A stretch of DNA of 64,000 nucleotides from Sclerotiophoma versabilis (lineage: Eukaryota; Ascomycota; Dothideomycetes; Pleosporales; Didymellaceae). Positions 10,201-23,160 of this stretch are shown here, in pieces. Numbering within the stretch: position 1 is the first letter of the stretch; each line of letters begins with the position of its first letter. The position numbers and the translations under genes are program-made. The notes beneath the pieces were generated by a model, which was not told the origin of the DNA, searched no databases, and saw only the letters and a program-made list of their open reading frames with translations. The stretch lies in NCBI GenBank assembly GCA_012274445.1, contig JAAROD010000029.1:1054001-1118000 (forward strand), in the 5' to 3' direction.

Positions 10201-13200
10201 GATCACGTACATCACTTGCGTCTTCTTACATGCCCAAGCTTACACATTCTGCTGTCGCCTATATCAGACACATCGCTAGACCCTGAACTAAGTCGCTTGT
10301 ATGTACGGCGACCAACGAGAATGGATGATAGTGGATTTGTAGTCGTTCTTGGAAGGCCACACACCAAATGTTATGCAGTGCAGCCGCATGGAACTCCGAA
10401 AGCCACATAGACGGGTGATCAGCAGATGAGGCTTCCCTGGGACGCGCCGCTGATCTGGGTCCCCCAATCCTGGTGTTGCAGTGACTTAGCAGAATGCAAG
10501 TATCTGACGATACATGACAATCATTCGGTAGAGCGGTATGACCTGTCGCCGTCCACTGTTCGCTGTTCGCTGTGAGACCGATAGCGCTGTGCTCCCGTCA
10601 CACGGCAAGTCTTGTGCGAGCGTAGGGAGCTTCCGAATGTCGCAACATTGAGCTTACTGCCCAAATTCAATAGGCTCACGGTAACCTCATGGGCGAGCAG
10701 ACTGCTCAAGTCGAGCACAGCAATAGCTTCGAGTCAACGTGCGCCATGAAGAAGGGCATTTTACCGTTAACTTCGGGTTGACCGCGTGGAAATACGAGAT
10801 GGTGGGTTAGCCTTGCATTTTGGCGTCGACGCCTCGGCCTCGCCTGTGCACAACCTCCCCACAAGCCGACGCCATGGGCCAAAGCGCACACCGACCCAGT
10901 GGATTTAGCGTTCCCAGAGAAATCCTTCCCGTGAGTTGCCAAACGACACTTTCCCGTGTTCGGACGGAAACAAGCGGGCCGGATCTTAAGAGATGAATAG
11001 CGAATGAAAGCAGCATATTCCGGCTTGTCGGCCAGGATGGCTTTGATGACCATGTAGACCTCAGACGACAAATAGACTAATCTCCGTCAGCAGAGCCTCA
11101 AGGCTGTTATGTTCAGGCGCTCAAGCGCAATTGGTAGAGTCAGCATGGCTGGCGTACCTCACTCCGTTGGGTTGAATCTGTAGAGCAATCCAAAAAGGTT
11201 CAGTTCGAAGGCTTGTGATTATTGACAACGCTCTTCCAATCACTCGTGACATAGTAAAGCCGTGGAGCGGGAGGCGTGTGCTGGCAGCTTTGACCCCCTC
11301 CCGAGCCACAAAACTCCCATCCACGCAAACGGTCCAATTTCCAACACCGACCGTCCAAGAGGTGGGTGTTGGGCGCAATCTTTGTCTTGGCCAGGAACGC
11401 GATCCTTTTGTTCGCTTGTGGACCGTGGAACAGGTTGTGGCGGTAACTTCCGGTGGTGGATAGAAGAGGCCGTCAGCAAACGCAACTCGTAATCGGGAAC
11501 ATCCCGAAAGATCTTGCAAGCCTCTCCGACAGCCAGGCAATTCAAGCTTCTGGCGACTAGTATTCCTGAATGAGTTTGGCTGTCGTGGTGGTCTGGTTGG
11601 CATGTGCTGTCCGTGAGGGGGCGCGCTGGATCGAGATCTTCCCCTCGCCAACCCCAGTCCTGCAGGACGAGTCGAGCCAAGTGTCGATATGGCTTGCCTG
11701 TTTGCGTGCACGAGGTCACGAGCCCTGTTGTCCTGAGAAGGGTGAAAGCACTGGAGAGATGCAGTGCATATTGTCCCGGGTTATCGCGTTCAAAAGTTAA
11801 GATCATTGGCCTGTTGGTCGGCGACGCAACCTTGATGGGATGATCTTGTCTGTGCGCTGGTTTGATGCGCAGTGAGTCTGGCCGGGTTGAAATTGGCGCT
11901 TGCTGTGTCTGTGTTTGCGAGTTGGGGGGCCACACGCAGACCTGGCTGGCATACCACAACTCTTGCCGCACCGTCTCTGGCTGTGCTCCATCTCGCAAAA
12001 GGCGATTACCGTGCAATAAGAAAGATGAAGTTAGTGCAATTGAAGTCGAAGTAGAGTTGTATAGTCAACCAGAAGGTCGGGTGCGTCCGCGCCTTCAGCC
12101 TTCGGAAATCTTGACAAAAGAGGCAGGATCTCCATAACGCCTTCACCCAGAGTCCTCAGCTCACATCTTTATCTCAACAACGTTCCGATCCCACAAGCCA
12201 TGTGAGGCGGCACTCTAATATCAGAGTCAAGCAAGGCAATCATTTCATGTTCTTGACAAATATTGTGAGCGAGTTGCAGTGGAGCTGGCGGCATCGTCTC
12301 CAGTAATCAACTTGCTCTGCCGGCATACCTTACCCACAATATCTTCTCCAAGCTCGTATCTCCGTGCTAATGTGTAAACAGCAAAAGTACAGTTTTTGGA
12401 AGCGAAGGCGTTTGTGTGGACCAGAAAGCCCGGTGTTTACCTTCGAACAACGCTTTAAGTATGAGTTTGGTGTACTTCACTCACTTACCAATATCATTAC
12501 TGCAAATCCATGTAAGAACAATTGATATTCACAATCAATCGCAAGTGACCTTTGATGAGAGTCTGTCACATATATATATTTTCAACACGTTAATTGCTGC
12601 GACTACTAGTCATTGCTTTTGGAAAAATGAAGTTAGGTAAAACCTGCGCAGCCACCTCAGCCTCAAAAACTGCAGCACTCTCATTTGCACCACATCGGCC
12701 CCTTCCCATCTACAAAGTGGCAAGAGCACCTTGACAGTCACATTAGACAAGACAGTTTCTCTACTTCATACTGCAAAGTCGCTGAAATATACGTGCGGAA
12801 GTCCATTTGAGCAGAATACAATCTTTGATTTTTAACCAAGATCAACATAATACGCCGTATTCTCAAACGTACATAAATATTTTCCCCTTCCAAACCAGAC
12901 TTACACAAGCAACCAGAGAGCACTCTACCCACGGCCTTACGTAAAACCAACATGGGTTTTTCCTCAACCACTTCTACATATGTAAAAGTAGGAAAGCTTG
13001 CCATAGAACCGCATATCTCGTAGAACACTTCCTCGCAATCCAGTTCCACAGCTCTGACGAAAACACATCTGCCCTCTCAACGCGATGAGTTTCTCCTAGA
13101 CTGGGCCCCGTGTATCACGTCTGCTAATAATTTCGACATCTGGGCGTCTGCATCATGCAGGATCACAGCTGACGGGATAATGGTGACAATGTGGCGTGGT

Positions 13201-14587
13201 AATCTTCGACGCCAGACATTATAAAGAAAGGCAGCTGTAACTGCGGCATTACAAACAGTAATCTGCGCAGCGCTCCGCGGCCAGAGCGTTCTCAAAAAAA
13301 GCAAGATCAACTAAATAACATTGGGCTGCTACAGGCGCGGGAATTTTGTAGCAATAGAACAGCCGCCATCTGCAAAAGCCTGATCTCATCAACAACAAGG
13401 GTAAAGCATTATCGAGCCTCAGCAATTTGACTTCCAATTAAAGCTCAACCGGTGCCTCCAGGCCAACTTTGCTGGTGTTGGTGATGGTAATGGGCAGGGT
13501 CAAAAGGAAGACTCTGCCAAGGGCGCAGTGAACTTAAGGATCTCCTAGCAATCACATTGGGGTCGGTCTTCAGCGCAATTGTGTTGATCGAGCTTATCCA
13601 TGGCTTTTTCTTAGAAGAGAAAGCAGTAAAGAGAGATAGGTAGGGAGAGCCAGGATTGGGGTTTCACGTTAGCGAACGACTGCAAAGTTGCTGCACGTGA
13701 TTTGCTTCAATAAATCATCAGTAGAGGTTTTAGAAGTTCATAACTTACCGTCGCTGACGCTACTAACGACTGAGGTTTTACCGCAGTTTAGCTCGAGCAC
13801 AGCATCATAACCTCTCTCTGCTCCGATACCATCCCCACACCTGTGTGCACGAGATATGGATGTATGCAACTCTATAGCAACATGGCAAGAGCTTTAGTCC
13901 ACGATCGTATCATGTCCTAAGACTCCTTGTCCACGAGTCGAACGGCGTATGCAATCCGCTAAGTGGCCATGGCAGTCCCACAGGTTCAGCTCACTGCGCG
14001 GGGCGGGCTCGCTTTTCTCCCTGTAGAGGGCGCGGGTACGGTCACCATCTTGAAGACTTCTCGATGACCTTGTTTGCCTTCTAAGTAAACCAATATAGGG
14101 AAGATTTGTGCATGAACGTATTATGACGGTAAGGATAACGTAGCTGGATGCTAGGCCTTAACACCCTCAGCAAATGTGGACATCTTCTCAGATCTAGGTG
14201 ACTTCGCGCCACCCCTGTACCATTGTGAGTCCCATCAATAAGACAGGCCTAGTAAGCGTCTCCTCTAGATGTTGAAAAGTACTGTTATGGTCATCATGCT
14301 CGGTGTTGTGTTCAACACGATCGCTGTTGTCATTGGGATTCTGGCAACGATGAGGGGACGCCAAAAAAGTTTTATTACGGAACGAGAGCGCATCGTAGAG
14401 ATGCAATCGCGTTTGACGATTAACAATTTTGTATGTGAAAGAGTTTATTTACTGAAGTATGTGAGCATCAGGCTGTCTTCAAATACACCCGAATCGCAGG
14501 CTTTGTTCTGCGCAAGAATGCAGGCATTCGGCCCTTCTTGTGATAGAGAAATCTTCCAGCAAAGCATGTGCCGGCCAAACCACGAGC
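7222..14587. other. gene-poor interval of about 7.4 kb
   Basis: No protein family, tRNA, rRNA or intact transposon was recognised. Open frames such as 7433-7969 (plus), 11240-12016 (minus) and 12738-13049 (minus) are present, but they overlap frames on the other strand, lack family motifs, or start only at non-ATG codons. The first part is the promoter region of the C2H2 gene. The 12.4-13.9 kb part looks more A/T-rich than the rest. Degraded repeats cannot be excluded by eye. Confidence 0.5.
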
Positions 14588-16135
14588 CTACCACTTCTTT
14601 CGTAAGTTCTTGTCGTGCAAAAAGCGGCTTCCGAGCATGAACACGGACCCAATCGTAACCGCGGTACCCTAGGCTTTGTCAAACCACTGTCGATCGACGA
14701 CCATCGCATACGACTTACCGAAAATACGATCAACCACCAATACCCCTCTCTCTTATCATCGTTAGTGATAAGTGCGCTACCGATCGGTGTTCCGACCAGA
14801 CTGGCGATAGCGATGACGCTGTAGAAGGCTCCGAGTCGTGCCCCAAGGTTCTCATCAGGTGTGATCTGTCCGACCACTGACGGTATTAGTGCAGTGAAGT
14901 TTCCAGTTGCGAAGCCGTAGAGACAAGCAAAGAGCACAGTCACGGCGAGAGAGTCGATAAGAAGCCAGACCAATATGCAGGTGCATCCCGCGAACATGAC
15001 CATGGGCCAAAGAAGGTTGAGGCGGCCCATGCGATCACCGAGAAGGCCTCCACTAGATGGTATAAGTACAGTCATTACGGTAATAATTTTGGTATTGGCT
15101 TACAAGACTGAACCTAGGATGCTACAGCCGTTCATCATTGGCAGGAAGTACTCGCTAACGGTGTTGCCAGGATACGCTGCATTCGTGTACATCTCTGGTA
15201 AGTGTAAGTGAGAAACAATGTATTATGAGGCGTGAAACTGACTGATAAAATATGAAGGGCTCCACTGCCCAAGTTGAGCGAAGAAAGCTCCAATGCAGAG
15301 GATGGCATAGCGTAGGTCAAGGAAGCCGCGGAAGTCGAAGAGTGACCCGCAGTTCCTCGATTTACTCTTTTCAATGGGCTTGCTGGTCGAGATAGCTAGC
15401 GCAATTGAATAGAGAACACTAAGAAGGTCAGCTTTTCATTGCTTGTGAGCTGGTTTTGATCACTTACGTGACCTTCAACGCGGCCACGCGCAGCATCCAC
15501 TGAAACCCTACGAGCGGTAGAAGGCGCTCGAACAGGAGAGGAAAACCAATGCCACCAAGCGATGCACCAGCGCTGACAAGACCCATGGCTATTGCGCGTT
15601 GTCGTTTAAAATGCTGACCAACGATGGTAAGTGCAGGCTGAGCACCAAAGGCAGCAGCGAAGCCCACAAGCAGACCATGAACCAGGAACACCTGCCAGAA
15701 ACGACCAGGCTGTGCAAAGGATAGGATAATTAAGCCTGCAGCGGTGCCACTGCCTGCACCAACGTACAGCCACTATGCAGTGTTAACAGCAGCCTTTATG
15801 CAGCTCATAATGTGAACACTAACCTTGGCGCCATAAAAGTCACATAACGACCCCGCGACAGCCGCGAGCGAGTTAACCAGCGCTATCTGTAATGTTCCAA
15901 TGAAAGCAATTGTTGAGGTTGGGGTGTTTTGGAGGAAGTCGCGGCTATAGTAGTTGTTGAAGAAGCCGAAGCTACTCAGAACACCCACGGAAGAATAGTA
16001 GACAAGAACGGCGCCAGCCACAGTCAGCCAAGCAGCCACACCGCCTTCATATTCTTCTTTGGTGACGCATGTTTCGGAATCAGCCGTGCTGTCTGAGGCT
16101 CGACGCTCGATGCTGTCGTGAAACTTTTCGGACAT
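14588..16135 (-). CDS. MFS transporter, monocarboxylate (SLC16-like) type
   Basis: Six exons: 16135-15824, 15772-15468, 15418-15243, 15194-15104, 15052-14719 and 14668-14588. The five introns are 48-51 bp, and together the exons give 432 residues without a break. A short charged N-terminal tail ends at the first membrane segment (GGVAAWLTVAGAVLVYYSS). The second half has the MFS loop signature GGLLGDRMGRLN, and a conserved Asp-Phe-Tyr-Gly-Ala-Lys loop follows an early segment. About 12 hydrophobic helices are expected. Fungal members of this group move monocarboxylates or other small metabolites across the plasma membrane by proton-coupled transport; the substrate cannot be read from the sequence. 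The C-terminus is short and basic (NLRKKW). Confidence 0.9.
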
Positions 16136-17142
16136 CGTGCAGAAGATATGACGAATGTTGTGTAAGGATAGAGAATAAAGCCCGCATTCCGGAAAGCGAC
16201 TTCCCTGTACATATACATACCGCTCTACTTCTCAGGACATGATGTGTACATCCATCACAACAGCGCTGGCTCAGGGTCCGTTGACAATGTGATGTCGCTA
16301 CGTCATCTGCGATACGTCGGGAGGAAAGGAGGGAGTCGTTATCTTGCATTAGATGTAGTTAGTACCTACCCACATCGATAGATGTCCTACTCTGCCTTGA
16401 CAACGGCTGAAAATGCACTCAACAAGAGTAAGGATCGACGTGATCACGGTAAGATATGTGGGGTTGTACCCTGGAATGCAGACATGTTCGTATAGGGCTC
16501 TTTCTCCCATAGGTAGGAAAGCCATACTTTAGCCGGATTAACGCTTAGCTGTCACACACCCTCGGGAAGCGCATATATATGTAAAGCGGGTGTCTCCCGG
16601 GACCAGACCAGTGGACCTCCTGACAAGGGCTGCCAGCAACCTCTTGACCTTCAAAGTTTGCAATCTTCGTCATTGTCGTAGGCTATTTTGTATGAATGAC
16701 GATCGAGGGGGGGAAGAATTGAGCTACTTGTTATCCTTGTGACACAACGATCGTGACGATACCACAAAAGCATCTGGCTGAGAGGGAAGATATTCCAGGG
16801 CTTTGCATACATTCGGGCCGAGTAGACAACTCGTGGTCATTCCAGCATGTCACTTGCCAATTAATGAGCGTTGGTTAACATCGAGCTCAAATGCTCGAGA
16901 AGACCCTGCATTCCAAAAGTAATAATGGCGTCGGGGAAGGGCGGACAGGTCCCGAGAGTCGGGAAACCGAGTAGTGTGGTCCAAACTGTCTTATCTGATA
17001 GATACGAAGGTTTCCTAGACAACGGAGCTGCGGTCAACGACATGTTGGAAAGGTCCCATACCCTCTTGACTCCTTGAGCACCTCCGGTTTCAGCTCTTCG
17101 TGGAGGCATGCGCACCCTCTGTATCTTGTCTTTTCAATTTTC
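16136..17142. other. interval between the MFS and 7TM genes
   Basis: This holds the upstream region of the MFS gene and the 3' flank of the 7TM gene. A minus-strand frame from an ATG at 17109 to 16861 (82 codons) is open but has no recognisable motif. No RNA gene or repeat was seen. Confidence 0.45.
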
Positions 17143-18628
17143 TCATGTTAGACTGTAGGTGACACTAGTCTCTGACGTAACATGGATGCAGTTCGGTGTA
17201 CTGTAGCGCAACGTACCATCTCTTGGGGCAGCGCCGGCAGTGGGAGATGTTGCGGCAGAACTAACACGAGTCTCCATAAAGAGCTTTTGAGTCGGCCCTC
17301 CTCGATCAGCTGGGGTTTGGGCTGTAGCGACGTTAATGTCACTTGCGTTTCCCTTCCATAGCCGTGTCTCGTCATCGTTCGCACTGCGCTTAGTCATTGA
17401 TGTTCCTTCAGAAAGATTATCACACCAATGCATCTCATACGTGTCTTTCGCGGGTCGATCTTGGCTATGGTTATGCAGTGCTGGCGTAGATAGTTTGCTT
17501 GGGTCGATGTGTTTGGATACCTCCTCTTCGTAGTCGCAGCTGCGAAATTGAGAGCTCAGCAGTCCAGGCAAATAGCGAACGAAGAATGGCTTCAGATCAG
17601 GAACGCATGCACATAGTATAGCCACATTCACCTCTGCAAAGCACCACTGGAACTGCTCGACGGCATCCCATGTGTAGTCTATCGAGACCATCAAAGGTTC
17701 CAGGAGTGCGGTACGTCGAATCGCTACCACGCAGACGCTATTAACAATGTCAATATGCGAACTCAACATAGCCTCTAATGACTTACAAGCTACCGGTGGC
17801 AAAGATGGCACACACACTAATCCTTTGCCTTCTTGGCATCTGCAGTCTTGCTATGACTGGGACAGGAAGCACCAGAGTACAAACGTCGATGATGATGTTG
17901 AGGATTGAGAGGGCCATGTACTTCGTCAATTGATCCATACAGGTGGCTGAAGCAACCAACCGCAGGTCCCAACTAGCCGCTAGAGGCCTGCAGCCAAAAA
18001 TACTGATGAGATCATATACTGTCACATAGATGATGACAAGGATCCACACACATATACGGAACCACGTGTGCGGAGACAGTCGCAAATAAAACAGGAGTAT
18101 CGATAGCTTCGTGAAAGCGAGACTCGTGGCATACATGATTGTACCCACAAGTGTCCACTGCAAGTGCTGTTAGGGTAGCAGACGCTATGGGTGCATGATG
18201 GGACCTACCTTCTGAAATGGAAACTTGTAATTTTCCGCCTTGACCTCCCAAATGTGGTAACCAAGACCAGTGGCCATATCTAATACGTTGAGCTGTGAAA
18301 GTTGTGTTACCGACGGTAGAACGTACGTGGGAAGTTGCAGCCAAGCAGAATAAAGCTGAAGACCATTGCGCATAGAACCATATCTGCACCATTTCTTCAG
18401 CCCTGGAATATCAAACACGCGCAGTAGGGCCAGCTCACAGTCATCGAGATGGATCCCGTTCTTCGTTAGATGTAATCGTGTAAAAATTCGTAGAACGACA
18501 GCCACGAAGGCTAATACGGTTGTTGATACACCAATAGCAATGAGACTCCTGTGGAGATTGGGCGGATTGATCATGTGCCTGACCTGACCAGAGGGCGGTT
18601 CCAGCATGTAAATGGATGAGACGCTCAT
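17143..18628 (-). CDS. rhodopsin-like (Pth11-related) seven-transmembrane protein
   Basis: Five exons (18628-18439, 18383-18327, 18279-18209, 18157-17787, 17737-17143) encode 427 residues in one frame. The start carries a short outside segment, then TM1 (SLIAIGVSTTVLAFVAVVL), an Arg-rich loop, the family's Asp-Asp-Tyr motif at the exon 1/2 junction, and further helices including WTLVGTIMYATSLAFTKLSI. A Gly-Cys-Arg-Pro motif precedes a Trp in an outer loop, as in the fungal rhodopsin/DUF family around Pth11. The last 160 residues are a polar, Ser/Thr-rich cytoplasmic tail. There is no CFEM domain. These proteins sit in the plasma membrane and are thought to sense surface or nutrient cues; a ligand is not known. 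Confidence 0.88.
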
Positions 18629-20894
18629 GGTTTGATAAACGTGAAGAAAGGAAAGAGGATTCGAAGCGCAGTCAACAGTAGTCGCAGCATGGGCTTATTG
18701 TTTACAAGAAGACGAAGACGTATAGTAGAAGAGGGTCTACTCTGCGAGCTCCGATCGACTGTGGAAGGGCCATCCCACTTCTATGTTGCATAGTCACACC
18801 ATTTGACAGGGTATGTGAGCTTAGCAATCCCGCGTTGCTGGGTTGTCAATAGATCTTGCCCGCATCGTCAAGGATCTGCAGCATTAATCCAACATGGAAA
18901 CACGGCCGCAACGGGGCAAGGTGTGTCATGGCTATAAGAATTCTATCGATCTGATGTAGAGAAGTCTTAAGTTGCCAGCACATGAGGATAAAGCTAGGCG
19001 ACGCAGAAGAGCAGAAGCTCATGTTTGCTCTTGATCCATGCGCACTGCCTGGTTCTCTGATTCAATGGACATTGATATATTTCGTGTGCCGCTGACAAGA
19101 TTCCAGAGGAGAACGGTCCGTGGCAAATGTGGGCTTTTCCTGCTTTGATGTTGGTGGTTATCGAAAACAGCCTTGGTAAAGGCTCAGGTGGCTGGTAGTG
19201 TGTTCCTGAGCCGTCACGCCCCATTAAGGGATGCGGCTTGACGCTAGTTTTGTCATGAACTGCATGCGTGTGGCACAGTAAGCTTCGAATGCGAGTGGGA
19301 TGTCTGCAAAACTTCATGAGTCCTGGTGGATTTTGATCTTCTCGTCCTTGAAAAAGGCGTTCAACGTCAGTATATTGCATCGAATAGCATGTACAACATG
19401 CGCAGCCATGTGCAGCAGCATCCTTCGTTTTGGCGAACCTCCAAAATGCTCCCTAACCCCTGGCAACCCACCCTGACCCCACCTGGTAACACATGTACGC
19501 AGGGGCATAAGCTGAGAAGTGATAACTCAAGCCGTGGCCCCGTGGGGGGTCAGGGAAGTTGCATCGGAATCCGGCATATATCCTCGACAGTCGACTATAT
19601 GAAGGCATCGACGTTCGTTCAATTTCAGTTACAGTCCGTTTCTCCTGCATAACCATTGCAGTCCGACATTGTGGGATAAATGCTTGCGCCTCTTCCTCAT
19701 GCGGTCAACCCGCTCCCTTTCGCCGGCAAGGTCATAAGCGTCACTGGAGCCAGTCGAGGGGGGTTGAGGGCAACTACAGCTCAGGGTAAAGAGATGGAAG
19801 ATCTGCCTTAGCTAGACAGGGTGATGTCCGTTGAGATCCTGAGGCGGTCAGAATTCCCAGAGAAAGGCCGAAGGATAAGGGAGGAAGGAACAACAGCACA
19901 GCTAATTTCTTGCATCATCAATTCTGCTCAGGTGCTGTCCATCTAATGCAGGCTTTATTTCTCGGTCATGCAAGGGTCGCATGCTCGAAAGACAAGCTCG
20001 TCAAGCTTCTTTCGTCCATCAAGCAGGGTCTCAAATTATCCCGTAACCAGGTTGTTGGCATGCGGTGCTATTTTCGGTTGCAGCTGCTCAGCTCGGCTTC
20101 ATGCCTTCCAGCCACACCGCCGGCTGCAGGCGGAATGATGACATGCAAACAGTAAGTGTACTAAAGGCATTAGGCCCCGATAACATCAGTTGCTGCTTGC
20201 GAGGGGCGCGCCGTTTCAACAGGTGAGGTGAGGTGACGCTAATTAGTGTAAGGCTTACACAGCAGTCGATGACTGAAAACGGCAAGAAAGGGAGCAGGAT
20301 ACCGCCAAGTGGCCAACGCAGTCAACTACACGAGTCACAAATTTGGATGTGTACGCGCCAGAGCGTGGGTCGTCACGGTGTTAGATGCGGATGTTGATGA
20401 AGAGATGTTGAAGGCAGAAGTCACGATAGGCGTTGGTGTGGAAGAGGTTGCTACGGGAGTGTCGTCTCTTTTTCCGGCGTCGATGATGGAAGCCCTCGCA
20501 TTGCCATGCGATTCCTGTGTTACTGAAGGCGTTGGCCGCTATTAGCTTGGTGTTCGTTCGTATCCGGTCTATTCTTGGCAATTGCCGTATCGCGATGAAG
20601 GTCCCAACCAATGAGGCTCTATCCTGTGCTCAGTCACCTCCAACGTTTCTTTCTTTACCTGCGGCGAACTCGGCCTAATATCCCAAATCTGCATAGCTCA
20701 GCCCTGCCCGAGCCCGCCGGTCCAGCGCCGTCCACCTCAATTGTAGATAGGCTCCCGGAAAGGGTGCGCACATTTCTTGTCATTTCCTTGCTCATGTCAC
20801 CTCACAGGTTCTGTCTCGCGCCCTCATAACCCTCACCTGCCACCTCTGTCAGATGCTGCAGTCTCTTCCGAATCTTCTCGCGAGCAATCCAAAG
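18629..20894. other. gene-poor interval of about 2.3 kb
   Basis: No gene, RNA or repeat could be supported. It separates the 5' side of the minus-strand 7TM gene from the 5' side of the plus-strand glycosyltransferase, so both promoters lie in it. Confidence 0.5.
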
Positions 20895-22081
20895 ATGAAC
20901 GCCTCATCCAGTGCACCCAGAAGGTAAGGACCGCCCTGTGCCATCGTGGCTTGCCAAGGGTCCCACGATCTGCATCCTTTGAACCTTCTGCTAATCAGTG
21001 CTCTGCAGGCCCATAATAGCTGCGATTTCCATAATTACAGTATTGATAGTCCTCTTCAGATTCTTTAGCGATGTGCCAGTCGACTACTACAGAACTTATA
21101 CACCTGGGGAATCGATAATTCCTGCGACATCGAGGAACGATCGGCCACAGCCAGGTTACTTCAAGGCACAACCAGAGTGGGACTGGAAGGTGCCAGACTA
21201 CGCAGGGTGGAAGGGCTATGCCCGGACTCCGCGGAACCGCGACATCGTCGTCTTGACCGCGAGCGACGGCGGAGGCCACAACAGCGCGATCCCTAATGTC
21301 CTCGAGCGAGTGCTGGACGACCGTGAGAAGTACTGTGCAAGACATGGCTACACGAACCTGTGGCTGAACACCAGCCGTTACGATATCGGTGGGGCGCATA
21401 GGGTAAGTCGCAGGATCCAAAAATTACTCAATCGGGCAACATGCTTACGTCGGCTCACAGACCTGGTCCAAGATCCCTGCCGTCGCCGAAGCATTTTCTC
21501 TCTACCCAAACGCTGAGTGGGTCTGGCTCATTGATACCGACATTGTCGTGATGGAGCCAGACTACGATCTGGTCAAGGAAATTGTTGGCCCCGAAGCCAT
21601 CAAGCGTGGTCTGATGCGCGACACACCCATCCTCGATGGCCAGCTTAAGAAGAACCCCACCAACATCAACACACCCAAGAATTTCCGTGTCGAGGATATC
21701 GACATCCTGATCACGCAAGACCACCAGAGTGTCAACACCGGCAGCACCTTCTTCCGCCGCTCTGCCTTTACACGCTGGACTCTTGAAATGATGACCGACT
21801 ACAGCATGCTCATGGGCCAGGACCACGCCGGCGCAGAGCAGGACGCTATCAAACACCTTATGCTTGAGCACCAGCTTGTGCGCAACCACGTGGGCATCTA
21901 CCCTCAGCGCAAATTCAATGCCTACGTACAAGGCGGCGACAACATGGGCTACCGCGACGGCGACCTCCTTGTGCACTTTGCAGGCTGTTGGGTCGACGAC
22001 ATGTGCCAAAAGTGGTTCGAGGAGTTCTGGGGCAAGAAGGGCCACAAGGACGTGTGGAGGCCCGAGGCAGGCGATTCATGA
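20895..22081 (+). CDS. GT34 family glycosyltransferase (GMA12/MNN10 type)
   Basis: Three exons (20895-20923, 21009-21402, 21461-22081) give 347 residues. The first exon is only 29 nt; it supplies the ATG, because the second exon has no suitable Met upstream of the membrane anchor. A single hydrophobic segment near the N-terminus (PIIAAISIITVLIVLFRFF) makes a type II Golgi membrane protein. The catalytic domain has the nucleotide-sugar/metal motif DTDIVV, a preceding HNSAIPN segment, and the QDHQSVNTGSTFFRRS stretch typical of this family. Members are alpha-1,6-mannosyltransferase subunits (Mnn10/Mnn11) or alpha-1,2-galactosyltransferases that build cell-wall mannan or N-glycan side chains. 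Which activity applies here cannot be settled by eye; the short form and the HFAGC motif favour a Mnn10/Mnn11-like protein. Confidence 0.9.
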
Positions 22082-23160
22082 GAAGCGACTGCACGACTAT
22101 TTGCGAGCAAACATTTCAGCGACTGCATGAGCAACGACCTTTCCTTCTTCCTAATGTGTATTCCGACTACCTAGGAGCGAGCATACGTTTGATTCCGTGT
22201 AAATATACCCTGTAATAGACATTTCTGAGCGAGCGCGCACGAGCAGGATCTGGCGTTTCTGGCGCAATGCAAGGCCGCAAGAGCCTTGGTTGTAACAATG
22301 CATCTCTAGACGGCGTTTTCCAATATTCAACGAATTTCCGAGCACTCTTACTTTCCACTTCCTTGTCGTATAAGTTTTTACCGCGTCCGTCGCCCTTACT
22401 TTGCTTCGGTACACGGCAGCCTCAACGGTTTTAACGGCGCCCGCAGAGCGCACAAGCAAGGCCACACCCGAAGGGCGATCGGACCTTACAGCCGGGTGTA
22501 CCATGATCCATGCGCAGATCAGGTTCAGGCGTACCGCGGAATGCATTTGCTTTTCGGAGCACACGCCGAACATGCCAAACACTATGAAGATAACAAGATA
22601 GGGCAGAAAGGGTTCAGAGCACAACATGTGTATATGTGGTGGAGCAGATAGATTTCGTTCTCGACCAATTTCGAGCTGTTACGCTTTTGCGTAACTACTC
22701 CGCTCTCTCCCTGATGTCAGGCACATGGTCGACCATTTGTAATTCGGCCTACTTCAACGCATCTCATACGTGATTACACTTGGACCATTGAACTACTCTT
22801 CAAGCAACCTGTCCAATTCAGTGGGGCTACTCAAGCCCATCTTTTCCAGTCCTCAATGTTGTGAGGACAGCGGCGTTGACATTGTCTGAGCTCTGTATGG
22901 CTTTGCGCCTTCTCTAGTGACTGGGCACGATATTGAGTGGCGGTTCTATGCATCTTTCCGGAACTTTGAGATATTGTATTCAGTACAAGGAGGCATTCGT
23001 TCGAGGTTTGCTTGTCGTATACACATAATGCAAGTATGACTTTCGGCAGACAAATGGATTCCATGCCTGAGCATGGGCCTGCCATAACAGTTCAATTGTC
23101 TTCCATGTCCCACTGTGATACCAGGGTCCATGTTGCAACGAGGTAATTGGTGCAGGAAGT
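22082..23160. other. intergenic interval between convergent genes
   Basis: This is the 3' flank of the glycosyltransferase (plus) and of the gluconolactonase (minus). Overlapping open frames at 22151-22627 and 22831-23213 have no recognisable motif. Nothing else seen. Confidence 0.5.

Noticed and set aside
11240..12016. 258-codon minus-strand frame
   Set aside because: It overlaps frames on both strands, has no family motif or splice support, and its composition looks random.
12738..13049. 104-codon minus-strand frame with fairly protein-like sequence
   Set aside because: It has no ATG at its start and no upstream exon could be joined, so it is not called; a decayed gene is possible.
20998..21000. 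GTG as start of the glycosyltransferase
   Set aside because: A 29-nt upstream exon with ATG at 20895 and good splice sites joins in frame, so a non-ATG start is not needed.
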